Assembly (NCBI GenBank): GCA_947246475.1
Contig: CAMXSH010000014.1
Coordinates: forward strand, 1-46,001
Reading direction: 5' to 3'
Length of the DNA stretch: 46,001 bases
DNA from: an uncultured Roseburia sp.
GTDB lineage: Bacteria > Bacillota > Clostridia > Lachnospirales > Lachnospiraceae
Position 1 is the stretch's first letter. The number at the start of each line of letters is the position of its first letter. The notes beneath the pieces were generated by a model. That model saw only the letters and a program-made list of their open reading frames with translations, had not been told where the DNA came from and made no database searches. Positions 33,051 to 40,808 of the stretch are shown here, one piece after another. Made by a program: the position numbers and the translations under genes.

Positions 33051-33551
33051 ATGAATAACCAGAAGACAGATATCAAGGATGTGATCTATGAGACCGTTCC
33101 TCAGGAGAGGGACGATAAATATAATGATTACGTGGATGAGAATACACCGAAAGTCAGCTGGATGATCAACCTTTGTAAGGCATTTCTGGTGGGGGGCATC
33201 ATCTGCACGCTGGGACAGGGGCTGATTGATCTCTATATGTATCTTGGAATGGATAAAGAGACAGCTGCCCTTTATAATACCCTGTCTCTGATCCTGCTCA
33301 GCGTTGTGCTGACAGGTCTGAATATCTATCCCAAGATCGCCAATTTTGCCGGTGCCGGAACGCTGGTGCCTATCACAGGATTTGCAAACAGCGTGGCAGC
33401 GCCTGCCATCGAATTCAAAAAAGAAGGCTGGGTGTTTGGTGTGGGATGTAAGATCTTTACTATCGCCGGTCCCGTAATTTTGTACGGAGTCGTCACCAGC
33501 TGGGTGCTGGGGCTGATCTACTGGATCGGCAAATGGATTGGCTGGTTCTGA
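33051..33551 (+). CDS. spoVAC: Stage V sporulation protein AC
   Basis: The 166-residue membrane protein has the highly conserved segments GGIICTLGQGLIDLYMYLGM, LNIYPKIANFAGAGTLVPIT and GFANSVAAPAIEFKKEGWVF of SpoVAC, a mechanosensitive-type channel component for dipicolinic acid. ATG 33051 follows AGAAAGGAAG by nine bases; an in-frame GTG at 33045 is too close to that site. No spoVAD or spoVAE follows, so the operon is short; those genes may be elsewhere. Confidence 0.93.
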   Translation: MNNQKTDIKDVIYETVPQERDDKYNDYVDENTPKVSWMINLCKAFLVGGIICTLGQGLIDLYMYLGMDKETAALYNTLSLILLSVVLTGLNIYPKIANFAGAGTLVPITGFANSVAAPAIEFKKEGWVFGVGCKIFTIAGPVILYGVVTSWVLGLIYWIGKWIGWF

Positions 33552-33566
33552 CAGCCGATCCATTTG
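33530..33566. terminator. Hairpin across the spoVAC stop
   Basis: The arms 33530-33544 and 33552-33566 pair over 15 positions with one G-U. The left arm is coding. The tail has few T, so it may serve as a bidirectional barrier between the convergent spoVAC and PepSY genes or simply shield the mRNA end. Confidence 0.5.
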
Positions 33567-33582
33567 CTGGTTTGTGCCAGAA

Positions 33583-34305
33583 CTAATCTTCTATATCCTT
33601 TTCAAACTCAATGACCGCGCCGGTGACAGCATTGATCTTAATCTCATACTCATAGATTCCTTTTCGGAGCTCTACCTCATAAACAGCGGTTCCGTCGTCT
33701 TTGTCAAATTCAAATTTGGTGATGGAGGCGCCAGGAGCTTTTTTCAAAGCGATATTTCTTGCTTTTGACTCCCCGATATAAACTTTTTGGGAAGATGAGG
33801 AGTGCAGCTGTTTCCATTCATATTCCAGAAGTTTACCATTTTTGGCGTTGTACACCAGTTTGTACTGGCGGTTTCCCTTTTTCAGAGAGAGTTTATACTC
33901 TGAGAGACCATCGTCCACAGACAAGCGGGAGGAGGTGATCCTGCTGCCTTTTACCAGCTTGCGTGCCTTTGCCTTGATCTTTGACATACTCACATTCTTT
34001 TTGTTCTGAAGGGAATAGCTGGTGTTGGGAAGTTCCCACTCATATTCGATCAGCTTAGTATCCGAGTGACGGTACTTCAGGCTGTATTTTTTGTTTTTTT
34101 TCATAAGAGACACTTCAACGACTTTCTCTCCATCGTCCATATCTAACTCAACCTCTGTAATGGAAGCGCCGGGAACTTTTTTCTGGGCTGCTTTGCTGGC
34201 TTTATTTGTATTGTATCCAGCCTCAGCTGTCGATGAAAGCAAAAGGAGGGAAAGGGAAGAGGCAAGACATAAAAGGCTTGCTTTTTTTAACACATTTTTT
34301 TTCAT
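33583..34305 (-). CDS. Secreted protein with three PepSY domains
   Basis: The 240-residue protein has a signal peptide (basic KKNVLKK, hydrophobic core, AEA cleavage site near residue 28). Three PepSY-like units of about 65 residues follow, each starting with a helix (SKAAQKKVPGASIT, SKIKAKARKLVKGSRIT, SKARNIALKKAPGASIT) and ending in a strand with LIEYEWE-type sequence. PepSY domains often inhibit or regulate proteases outside the cell. ATG 34305 is chosen since GAAAGGA lies eight bases before it; a longer open frame upstream has no such site. Single gene with its own promoter; function outside the cell is inferred. Confidence 0.88.
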   Translation of the reverse strand: MKKNVLKKASLLCLASSLSLLLLSSTAEAGYNTNKASKAAQKKVPGASITEVELDMDDGEKVVEVSLMKKNKKYSLKYRHSDTKLIEYEWELPNTSYSLQNKKNVSMSKIKAKARKLVKGSRITSSRLSVDDGLSEYKLSLKKGNRQYKLVYNAKNGKLLEYEWKQLHSSSSQKVYIGESKARNIALKKAPGASITKFEFDKDDGTAVYEVELRKGIYEYEIKINAVTGAVIEFEKDIED

Positions 34306-34351
34306 TTTCAACATCCTTTCTATGATTAAAATAATTTCTTTTTCAACTTTC

Positions 34352-34380
34352 ATTATATTTAATAAAATTGAAAAAGTAAA
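34352..34380 (-). promoter_or_regulatory. Promoter of the PepSY gene
   Basis: On the minus strand, TTTACT (34380-34375) and TATAAT (34357-34352) have 17-bp spacing, 47 bases before the start. Confidence 0.65.
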
Positions 34381-34394
34381 GAGGTAATTTTTCG

Positions 34395-34423
34395 TTGAGA
34401 AATATAGGAAAATAGTGTATAAT
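34395..34423 (+). promoter_or_regulatory. Promoter of the cytidylyltransferase gene
   Basis: TTGAGA (34395-34400) and TATAAT (34418-34423) have 17-bp spacing, 76 bp before the start at 34499. Confidence 0.65.
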
Positions 34424-34498
34424 ATATAAAACATTATGGACAGTCGGAAAGCATTATTTATGTGCAGGGTCTGCGGCGCTGAGAAATGGAGGAAGGTT

Positions 34499-35224
34499 AT
34501 GATCGAGAATAAAAAGGTTCTTGCCATTATACCTGCCAGGGGAGGGAGCAAAGGAATCCCGAAAAAAAATATTAAGGCAGTATCTGGAAAGCCGCTGATC
34601 AATTACACCATTGAGGCGGCGAAGGAGTGTAAATACATAGATAAGGTCATTGTATCGACAGATGATAAGGAAATTGCAGAGGTTTCCATGAGGGCGGGAG
34701 CCATCGTGCCATTTTTGAGACCGGATGAGCTGGCAACGGATGAGGCGAAGACCATTGATGTGGTACTGCATGCTGTTGAATTCTATGAGAGAAAGGCAGA
34801 ACGCTATGATATCATCGTCCTTCTGCAGCCCACCAGTCCGCTGCGGACCGGGGAGGATATACAGAAAGCACTGGAGTATTTCATAAGAAAAGGTGAAAAA
34901 TCTGTGGTGTCCATTTCGGAAGTAGATGACCATCCGCTTCTGATAAGGCAGTTCGGGGAGGACAGTGAACTGGTGAAATTGTTAGATGAGGACAGTACCG
35001 TCCGGCGTCAGGATATGAAAAAGTACTACCGCATCAATGGGGCGATCTATATAAACAGCATGTCAGAGCTGAATGAAAATACCAGCTTTAATGACAATAT
35101 GATGGGATATGTGCTGGCGAAGGAGCACAGCATCGATGTAGATAACCCGGAAGATCTTGTAATGGCGGAATACTTTCTTTCTAAAAAATATGATGGTGAA
35201 TTTTTATCCTTTATTGTTTATTGA
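34499..35224 (+). CDS. CMP-sialic acid synthetase-like cytidylyltransferase
   Basis: The 241-residue enzyme is of the acylneuraminate cytidylyltransferase family, which activates nonulosonic acids with CTP. The nucleotide-binding N-terminus AIIPARGGSKGIPKKNIK and the motifs VSTDDKEIAE, LLQPTSPLRTGEDI and NGAIYI are intact. GGAGGAAGG precedes ATG 34499. No sialic, legionaminic or pseudaminic acid synthase is beside it, so the sugar it activates is unknown. It lies ahead of a large secreted protein gene, separated by a structured leader with its own -10 element. Confidence 0.9.
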   Translation: MIENKKVLAIIPARGGSKGIPKKNIKAVSGKPLINYTIEAAKECKYIDKVIVSTDDKEIAEVSMRAGAIVPFLRPDELATDEAKTIDVVLHAVEFYERKAERYDIIVLLQPTSPLRTGEDIQKALEYFIRKGEKSVVSISEVDDHPLLIRQFGEDSELVKLLDEDSTVRRQDMKKYYRINGAIYINSMSELNENTSFNDNMMGYVLAKEHSIDVDNPEDLVMAEYFLSKKYDGEFLSFIVY

Positions 35225-35234
35225 TGTGTGCCGA

Positions 35235-35448
35235 TATAATAAATATATTATATGTTGATGGATGCTATGGATTGCTTCGTTGTTTCACAACTTCTGCAAT
35301 CCTTCAAACATTTGAAATCCCATGTTTGGCGGGTCCCAGGTTCAAATGCGAATAAGTTCGCCAGAACTTATTTTATAGGCAGGCATGAACGGCATTTGGA
35401 CCTTTTGGCCCTGGCATCAGGATATAGTTATGGCTTGGAGGAAGGCTT
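35235..35448 (+). ncRNA. Structured leader or small RNA upstream of the repeat protein
   Basis: After TATAAT at 35235-35240 the transcript can form three ordered structures. First, GGATTGC (35269-35275)/GCAATCC (35296-35302) with an inner GTTG/CAAC. Second, AAACAT (35306-35311)/ATGTTT (35322-35327). Third, an 11-bp stem (35339-35349 with 35392-35402, one G-U) that encloses a perfect 9-bp hairpin (35351-35359 with 35364-35372, loop GCCA). GGTCC at 35332-35336 could pair with 35398-35402 instead, giving alternative folds. It matches no riboswitch that I recognise. A 66-codon frame crosses it but has no ribosome binding site. Confidence 0.45.
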
Positions 35449-38400
35449 ATGAATAAAAGAATAGGAAGATATATAGGAATGGGTCTGGCTGTTCTGGTGA
35501 TCGGGGCTGCTGCGGTGGGAACTACAGGGCAGACAGAATGCCAGGCGGCGAAGAAGAAACCAAAGAAGATTCAGGTGAATACAGAGAAGAAAGGCGGCAG
35601 TCTCCGGATGACGGCGGGGGATCAGAGGAAGATCTCTTTTGAAGTCCTGCCAAAGAAGGCAAATCAAAAGCTGTCCTTTAAATCTTCACGGAAAAATGTT
35701 GTGAAGGTTTCTTCCAAGGGTGTTCTCACAGCAGTTAAAAAGGGAAATGCCACCATTACCCTGCAGTCAAAGGCGAAGAAATCAGTAAAAACAAAATTAA
35801 AGGTCGCAGTGGAAGCAAAGAGATCCACTGTCTCAAAAGGTGAGATTAACACATATCAGACGGCGGCGGTGAATCCTGCTCCGCCGGCAGGTACTCTGAT
35901 CCAGGATATGATTCCTTCTTATCTGGCGGCTTCCAGAGCTGGGACTGCTACCGGAATCACGTTAAATCAGAACTATGTGGAACTGGCAGCAGGAGAAAGT
36001 TTTCAGCTGACTGCCACGATCACGCCGGTTACCTGCACAGATAAGGTTGTCTGGACCATTGATCATATCGGTGGCATCAATGTATATACTACGGGAAATA
36101 TTTTTGTGACAGAGGATACCCCGGCAGGGACAGTAGCGATCATTACGGCGACATGCGGGAAGGTAAAAGCTACCTGTAAGGTTGTGACAGTCCAGGGACC
36201 CTGTGAGCATGTGTGGGGGCAGTGGGCGGTCGTTGTTTCCCCGGAGTGTATGACAGAGGGAACGGAGCGGTCTACGTGTCAAAAATGTTCCAAGGTTCGG
36301 GAGAGGGCTGTTGCGGCGACGGGACATAACTGGATCAGCAAGGTTCTGACAGAGCCCACCTGCGCTGAGGCGGGAGAGAGTGAACTTACCTGCCAGAACT
36401 GTAAAGAGACCAAAAAAGAGATCATTAAGGCAAAAGGACATACATGGATCACCAATGGCACGGTTCTGGAAGAGCCCACTTGTACGAAGGCGGGAAAGAT
36501 TCAGTATACTTGTACCGTGGCGGGCTGTGACGGTGAGAAGACCGAAGCCATTAAGGCGCTAGGCCATACATGGGATACAGGGGAGATTACAAAAAGCCCT
36601 ACCTGTACCCAGGCTGGGCAGAGAACTTATCAATGTACGGTCGAGGGCTGTACCGGGACAAAGAAAGAAACCATTGACGCCACAGGGCATACATGGACCT
36701 ACGGTGAGATCACAATTCCGCCGGAATGTGAAAGGGACGGGCGGAGAGATTTTTCCTGTCTGATCTGTTCTGCCAAGAAGTATGCCAATGTACCCAAGCT
36801 TGGTCATACATGGGATACAGGTAAGGTGACAAAGGATCCCACCTGTGAACGGATGGGAGAGAGAGTTTTCACATGTGGAACCTGTCTCAAAACAAAGAGT
36901 GAGTCCATCAGCGCGCTGGGGCATAAGCTGGCGGATAATCCTACAGTAGATAAACAGCCGACGTGTCTTCAGCAGGGAAGGGAATCTGTGCACTGTACGA
37001 GAGATGGCTGTGATTATGTGACCAATATAAGACTGATCCCAATACTTGGTCATGACTGGGATGCCGGAAAGGTGACGAGGGATCCCAATTGTATTAACCC
37101 AGGTCTTAAAAGTTTTACATGTCAGAGAGATGGCTGCCGTGAAGTAACGACGAAACTGATCACAGCGCTGGGTCATGACTGGACGGAAGATTTCGTGATC
37201 ACGATGGAGCCCACCTGTACTGGCGCGGGGCGCAGAGCCCAGATCTGTCAGAGAACAGGCTGTACAAAGATAAAAAATGAACAGTTGGAGGATCCTCTGG
37301 GGCATGACTGGGATCAACAGAACGTTGAACATGTGGATGCTACCTGTACTACAGAGGGATCGGATATCTATACCTGTAAACGGCCGTATTTGGATATAGA
37401 TGGAAATACTCAGACCTGTGGCAGGCGCAAGAAAGATATCATACCAGCTAAAAATCATTCTTTTGCTTCTGCAGTCACAGTGGATCAGAGGCCAACCTGT
37501 GTGCTGGGGGGACAGCAGTCCAAACATTGTGTGAATAGCTGGACGAATAAAGAAGGAAAGCTGGAAAAGTGTAGTGTCATAGATGATATCACCATACTCG
37601 AGCCCCTGGGACATTCCTGGTCAGCGTGGCAGGTGACAGCACAGCCTTCCCATGGAGTATTGGGAGAGGAAAGCCATTCCTGCTCTGTCTGCGGGAGTGT
37701 GCAGACAAGAGGCAAGTCAGGAGATCACCGCTACGATGCCAATGGAGCCTGTCTGGCGTGTGGAGACAGGATCACACTTACCCAGTCTAAGATCAGCGAC
37801 TGGGAATACACAGTAAATACGACAGAGAAAACAGTTCTTCTGAAAAAATATATCGGAACTGCGCCAGGCATAAAGATTCCGGCTCAGATGGTAGTGGATG
37901 TGGATGGTGTGACAGGCACCTATACAGTAAAGTTTGCCGGCGGATATGGGCAGAGGCCACAGACGGGAGTTTTTGCTTCCAATACCAAATGTCCCATCCA
38001 GGCAGTGAGTTTTGATTCCGGTATAAAACTGGAGGATATGCAGTATATGTTCTCGGGATGTACCAGACTCAAAGCTGTGTTGAGTCTTCCAGCTTCTGTA
38101 ACAGATATGACGGGGACTTTTAAGGGATGCAGTTCACTGATCTCTGTATGCGCTCTTCCGGCGGGACTTACGGAACTTTCAAGTACCTTTGAGGATTGCA
38201 GCAGTATGAGTTATGTGCCAGCGATCCCGGCAGCGGTAGAAAATATGTACGCTGCTTTTAAGAATTGCTCATCTCTGGTAAATGCGCCTGTACTGCCTGC
38301 TAAACTGACAAATTTGAGCTGGACCTTTAGCGGCTGCAACGCTCTTTCGCAGTCTCCGGCGATTCCGGCGACGGTGACTGAAATGACGAATACCTTTGAG

Positions 38401-38631
38401 AGCACGGCGTTGTCCAGTGTTCCTGGGGATATTCCGGCTGGGGTAAAGAAACTGACGATGACATTTTATAACTGTCAGGGACTGGAGCGTGTTCCGAAAC
38501 TGCCGTCCACTTTAGAAACGATGGAATATACTTTTAAAAATTGTAAAAATATTTCTTATACTGTACCACTTCCGTCTTCACTGCTCAGAGAGATTGATGT
38601 GTTTGCCGGATGTGATAAGCTGGTACAGTGA
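35449..38631 (+). CDS. Large secreted protein with Cys/His-rich repeats and BspA-like repeats
   Basis: The 1060-residue extracellular protein has a signal peptide (about 1-34, ending in QAA). A Lys-rich bacterial Ig-like (Big_2) domain covers about 37-125, and a second Ig-like unit about 165-250. About twelve tandem repeats of roughly 40 residues follow (252-775), of the form GHxW...PTCxxxG...CxxxGC...IxAL. The C-terminus (about 855-1060) has BspA/DUF285-like repeats (TFxGCSSL...VPxLPxxLxxL). There is no LPXTG motif or membrane anchor. GGAGGAAGG precedes the ATG. Such proteins are usually adhesins or surface scaffolds; the paired Cys and regular His could bind metal or form disulphides. Single gene behind the structured leader, ended by the terminator at 38719. 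Confidence 0.88.
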   Translation: MNKRIGRYIGMGLAVLVIGAAAVGTTGQTECQAAKKKPKKIQVNTEKKGGSLRMTAGDQRKISFEVLPKKANQKLSFKSSRKNVVKVSSKGVLTAVKKGNATITLQSKAKKSVKTKLKVAVEAKRSTVSKGEINTYQTAAVNPAPPAGTLIQDMIPSYLAASRAGTATGITLNQNYVELAAGESFQLTATITPVTCTDKVVWTIDHIGGINVYTTGNIFVTEDTPAGTVAIITATCGKVKATCKVVTVQGPCEHVWGQWAVVVSPECMTEGTERSTCQKCSKVRERAVAATGHNWISKVLTEPTCAEAGESELTCQNCKETKKEIIKAKGHTWITNGTVLEEPTCTKAGKIQYTCTVAGCDGEKTEAIKALGHTWDTGEITKSPTCTQAGQRTYQCTVEGCTGTKKETIDATGHTWTYGEITIPPECERDGRRDFSCLICSAKKYANVPKLGHTWDTGKVTKDPTCERMGERVFTCGTCLKTKSESISALGHKLADNPTVDKQPTCLQQGRESVHCTRDGCDYVTNIRLIPILGHDWDAGKVTRDPNCINPGLKSFTCQRDGCREVTTKLITALGHDWTEDFVITMEPTCTGAGRRAQICQRTGCTKIKNEQLEDPLGHDWDQQNVEHVDATCTTEGSDIYTCKRPYLDIDGNTQTCGRRKKDIIPAKNHSFASAVTVDQRPTCVLGGQQSKHCVNSWTNKEGKLEKCSVIDDITILEPLGHSWSAWQVTAQPSHGVLGEESHSCSVCGSVQTRGKSGDHRYDANGACLACGDRITLTQSKISDWEYTVNTTEKTVLLKKYIGTAPGIKIPAQMVVDVDGVTGTYTVKFAGGYGQRPQTGVFASNTKCPIQAVSFDSGIKLEDMQYMFSGCTRLKAVLSLPASVTDMTGTFKGCSSLISVCALPAGLTELSSTFEDCSSMSYVPAIPAAVENMYAAFKNCSSLVNAPVLPAKLTNLSWTFSGCNALSQSPAIPATVTEMTNTFESTALSSVPGDIPAGVKKLTMTFYNCQGLERVPKLPSTLETMEYTFKNCKNISYTVPLPSSLLREIDVFAGCDKLVQ
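36202..37773 (+). repeat. About twelve coding repeats of roughly 120 bp
   Basis: Tandem diverged repeats encode a Cys/His-rich unit; each begins near GHTW or GHDW and carries a PTC element and one or two further cysteines. Nucleotide identity between units is patchy, so the array is old rather than recently expanded. Units ten and eleven are enlarged by insertions. Its regular composition opens a spurious 351-codon frame on the opposite strand. Confidence 0.85.
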
Positions 38632-38718
38632 TCTGATACCCCTGGCAATCGGGTATCAGACCTAAAGCCGCCATTGTGCATGTATATATTTTTTGCAGCG
38701 TAAAGCAAAATAAAAATG

Positions 38719-38769
38719 AAAACAGCCCTGCATTTCAAAGTGTGAAACTGTGAAATGCAGGGCTGTTTT
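38719..38769. terminator. Bidirectional terminator, perfect 19-bp stem
   Basis: The arms 38719-38737 and 38751-38769 are exact reverse complements, with A/T runs on both sides. It lies between the convergent repeat-protein and cold-shock genes and can serve both. A smaller hairpin (38632-38641 with 38651-38660) lies just before it. Confidence 0.9.
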
Positions 38770-38841
38770 TACTGGTTACAACCACATTGTAATTCTTAAC
38801 TTTTACATATATATATATAAAAATTAGTTCATTAAATTCGA

Positions 38842-39039
38842 TTATAACTTTGTTACGTTTGCTGCCTGTGGTCCTTTTTCGCCGTCGATTACTTCAAATT
38901 CAACCTCATCGCCTTCATCAAGAACTTTGAAGCCGTCCATCTGTAATGCAGAAAAATGAACAAATACGTCATTTCCTGTCTCGTCAGAGATAAATCCGAA
39001 TCCTTTTTTGGCATTAAACCATTTTACTGTACCTTTCAT
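38842..39039 (-). CDS. cspA: Cold-shock protein (CspA family)
   Basis: The 65-residue single-stranded nucleic acid-binding protein acts as an RNA chaperone. Both RNA-binding motifs are present (KGFGFI and DVFVHF), and the whole length is one five-stranded beta barrel, typical for the family. AGGAGG precedes the ATG. Promoter at 39108-39080 with only about 33 bases of leader, so there is no long cold-responsive leader. Confidence 0.97.
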   Translation of the reverse strand: MKGTVKWFNAKKGFGFISDETGNDVFVHFSALQMDGFKVLDEGDEVEFEVIDGEKGPQAANVTKL

Positions 39040-39079
39040 GTTATTGCCTCCTAAAAACTTAAAATATTAATACCTACTA

Positions 39080-39108
39080 ACCATAACACATCTATTTATA
39101 AAAGTCAA
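39080..39108 (-). promoter_or_regulatory. Promoter of the cold-shock gene
   Basis: On the minus strand, TTGACT (39108-39103) and TATGGT (39085-39080) have 17-bp spacing, 40 bases before the start. Confidence 0.65.
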
Positions 39109-39131
39109 AGGATTTCTTTCTTTTTGAAAAC

Positions 39132-39160
39132 TTGAAATATTCCATAAAGTGTAGTATCAT
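39132..39160 (+). promoter_or_regulatory. Promoter of asd
   Basis: TTGAAA (39132-39137) and TATCAT (39155-39160) have 17-bp spacing, 70 bp before asd. It is divergent from the cold-shock promoter. A half copy of the dispersed palindrome (TTAGCTCGGCG) lies just downstream, near 39165. Confidence 0.65.
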
Positions 39161-39230
39161 GTATTTAGCTCGGCGACGCTGATTATGTAAAGATTCAACA
39201 GATATTATAAGTGAGAAATGAGGTAAAAAG

Positions 39231-40316
39231 ATGAGCGACAAGTTAAAGGTAGGTATCCTTGGTGGTACTGGTATGGTAGGACAGAGATTTATTTCACTTT
39301 TGGAAGATCATCCCTGGTTTGAGGTGACGGCGATTGCGGCCAGTCCGAGAAGCGCAGGAAAGACCTATGAAGATGCAGTGGGCGGTCGTTGGAAAATGCA
39401 GACACCGATGCCGGAAGCAGTAAAGAAAATTGTCGTTAAAAATGTAAATGATGTGGAAGAAGTCAGCAGCGCGGTAGACTTTGTGTTCAGTGCGGTTGAC
39501 ATGACGAAGGAAGAGATTCGTGATATAGAAGAGGCATATGCTAAAACGGAGACGCCGGTGGTTTCAAACAACAGTGCACACCGCTGGACACCGGATGTAC
39601 CGATGGTGGTACCAGAGATCAATCCAGAGCACCTGGAGGTGATCGAGAGCCAGAAGAAGCGTCTTGGGACAAAGAGAGGTTTTATCGTTGTAAAGCCGAA
39701 CTGTTCGATTCAGAGTTATACTCCAGCGCTGACGGCGTGGAAAAAATTTGAACCTACACTTGTAGTGGCTACGACTTATCAGGCGATTTCTGGAGCTGGC
39801 AAGACCTTTACAGAGTGGCCGGAGATGGAGCATAACATTATTCCTTATATTGGTGGAGAGGAAGAGAAGAGCGAGCAGGAACCACTGCGTATCTTTGGAA
39901 AGGTAGTGGATGGAAAGATTGAAAAGGCTGAAACCCCGCTGATCACCACCCAGTGTATCCGTGTACCGGTTCTGGACGGACATACGGCGGCGGTATTTGT
40001 AAATTTTGCCATGAAACCCTCAAAGGAGGAGCTGATCCAGGCACTGACAGAATTTCGTGGACTTCCCCAGGAGCTGGAGCTTCCTAATGCTCCGAAGCAG
40101 TTTATCCAGTATCTGGAGGATGATAACCGTCCTCAGGTGGCACTGGATGTAGACTATGAAAATGGGTTTGGTGTTAGTATAGGGCGTCTGCGTGAGGACA
40201 GTCATTTTGACTGGAAATTTGTAGGGCTTTCTCATAATACAGTCCGGGGTGCGGCAGGAGGCGGTGTTCTGATCGCGGAACTCTTAAAAGCACAGGGTTA
40301 TATCCAGAAAAAATAA
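39231..40316 (+). CDS. asd: Aspartate-semialdehyde dehydrogenase
   Basis: The 361-residue NADPH-dependent enzyme reduces aspartyl phosphate to the semialdehyde, the branch point to lysine/diaminopimelate, threonine and methionine. NADP-binding GILGGTGMVGQRF is at the N-terminus, catalytic C158 is in KPNCSIQ, and the C-terminal signature SHNTVRGAAGGG is present. Length and motifs fit the archaeal/fungal-type branch found in many clostridia. GAGGTAAAAAG precedes the ATG. A NUDIX gene and the pyr genes follow at short spacing and may share its transcript. Confidence 0.96.
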   Translation: MSDKLKVGILGGTGMVGQRFISLLEDHPWFEVTAIAASPRSAGKTYEDAVGGRWKMQTPMPEAVKKIVVKNVNDVEEVSSAVDFVFSAVDMTKEEIRDIEEAYAKTETPVVSNNSAHRWTPDVPMVVPEINPEHLEVIESQKKRLGTKRGFIVVKPNCSIQSYTPALTAWKKFEPTLVVATTYQAISGAGKTFTEWPEMEHNIIPYIGGEEEKSEQEPLRIFGKVVDGKIEKAETPLITTQCIRVPVLDGHTAAVFVNFAMKPSKEELIQALTEFRGLPQELELPNAPKQFIQYLEDDNRPQVALDVDYENGFGVSIGRLREDSHFDWKFVGLSHNTVRGAAGGGVLIAELLKAQGYIQKK

Positions 40317-40352
40317 TGTAAAGGTGTTACTACTTTAGAAAGGAAGGCAGCG

Positions 40353-40808
40353 ATGGGTAAATTTCGAATTCTTGTGAAGGGTATCGTGCAGTGCAACGGA
40401 AAATATCTGGTGGTGGAAAAGTGGTACGATGACCGGATTTTTGAACCGTATCAGTGGGAGTTTTTAGATGGCGTCCTGGAGTTTTCGGAGACTCCGGAGA
40501 AAGCCGTTCAGAGGGTAGTGGAAGAAAAGGCGGGACTTCATGTCCAGGTGGATAAACCTCTGTACACATGGGGGTTTACAGGGGGAGAGGTGTGCAGTAT
40601 CGGAATTGCCTTTGAATGTTCTTCCCAGACGGAAGAGGTCGTTCTTGCTGAAGATCTGAATAACAGCAAATGGGTTACAAAAGAAGAGCTGGCTGAGGTG
40701 ATTACCAATGAAGCCGTTGTAAAGGACATTGAGAAAGCAGGTCTTACGAGTAATTTTAATCTGGATGACTTTGGAAAGGTGGATCTGTTCATTGAACCTA
40801 TTGATTAA
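40353..40808 (+). CDS. NUDIX-domain protein with degenerate box
   Basis: The 151-residue NUDIX fold protein has a box with correct spacing (G-x5-E-x7-R), but the core REUxEExGU reads R-V-V-E-E-K-A-G-L. The first Glu is Val and the third is Lys; only one of the metal-binding glutamates remains. It may have weak or altered hydrolase activity or act as a ligand-binding regulator. AAGGAAGG precedes the ATG. The pyrC start lies 17 bases inside its end, so the two are translationally coupled, which hints at a nucleotide-related job. Confidence 0.88.
   Translation: MGKFRILVKGIVQCNGKYLVVEKWYDDRIFEPYQWEFLDGVLEFSETPEKAVQRVVEEKAGLHVQVDKPLYTWGFTGGEVCSIGIAFECSSQTEEVVLAEDLNNSKWVTKEELAEVITNEAVVKDIEKAGLTSNFNLDDFGKVDLFIEPID

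Noticed and set aside
35252..35452. 66-codon frame over the structured leader
   Set aside because: No ribosome binding site, overlaps strong RNA stems and runs into the start of the next gene.
36559..37614. 351-codon frame on the minus strand
   Set aside because: It mirrors the Cys/His repeat region of the secreted protein; the repeat composition keeps the opposite frame open. No ribosome binding site and no recognisable protein.
36202..37773. Repeat array as a CRISPR candidate
   Set aside because: The repeats are coding, diverged and about 120 bp long, without conserved short repeats and unique spacers.
39165..39230. Possible riboswitch ahead of asd
   Set aside because: The leader is only about 60 nt, too short for a lysine riboswitch, and shows no fitting stems.
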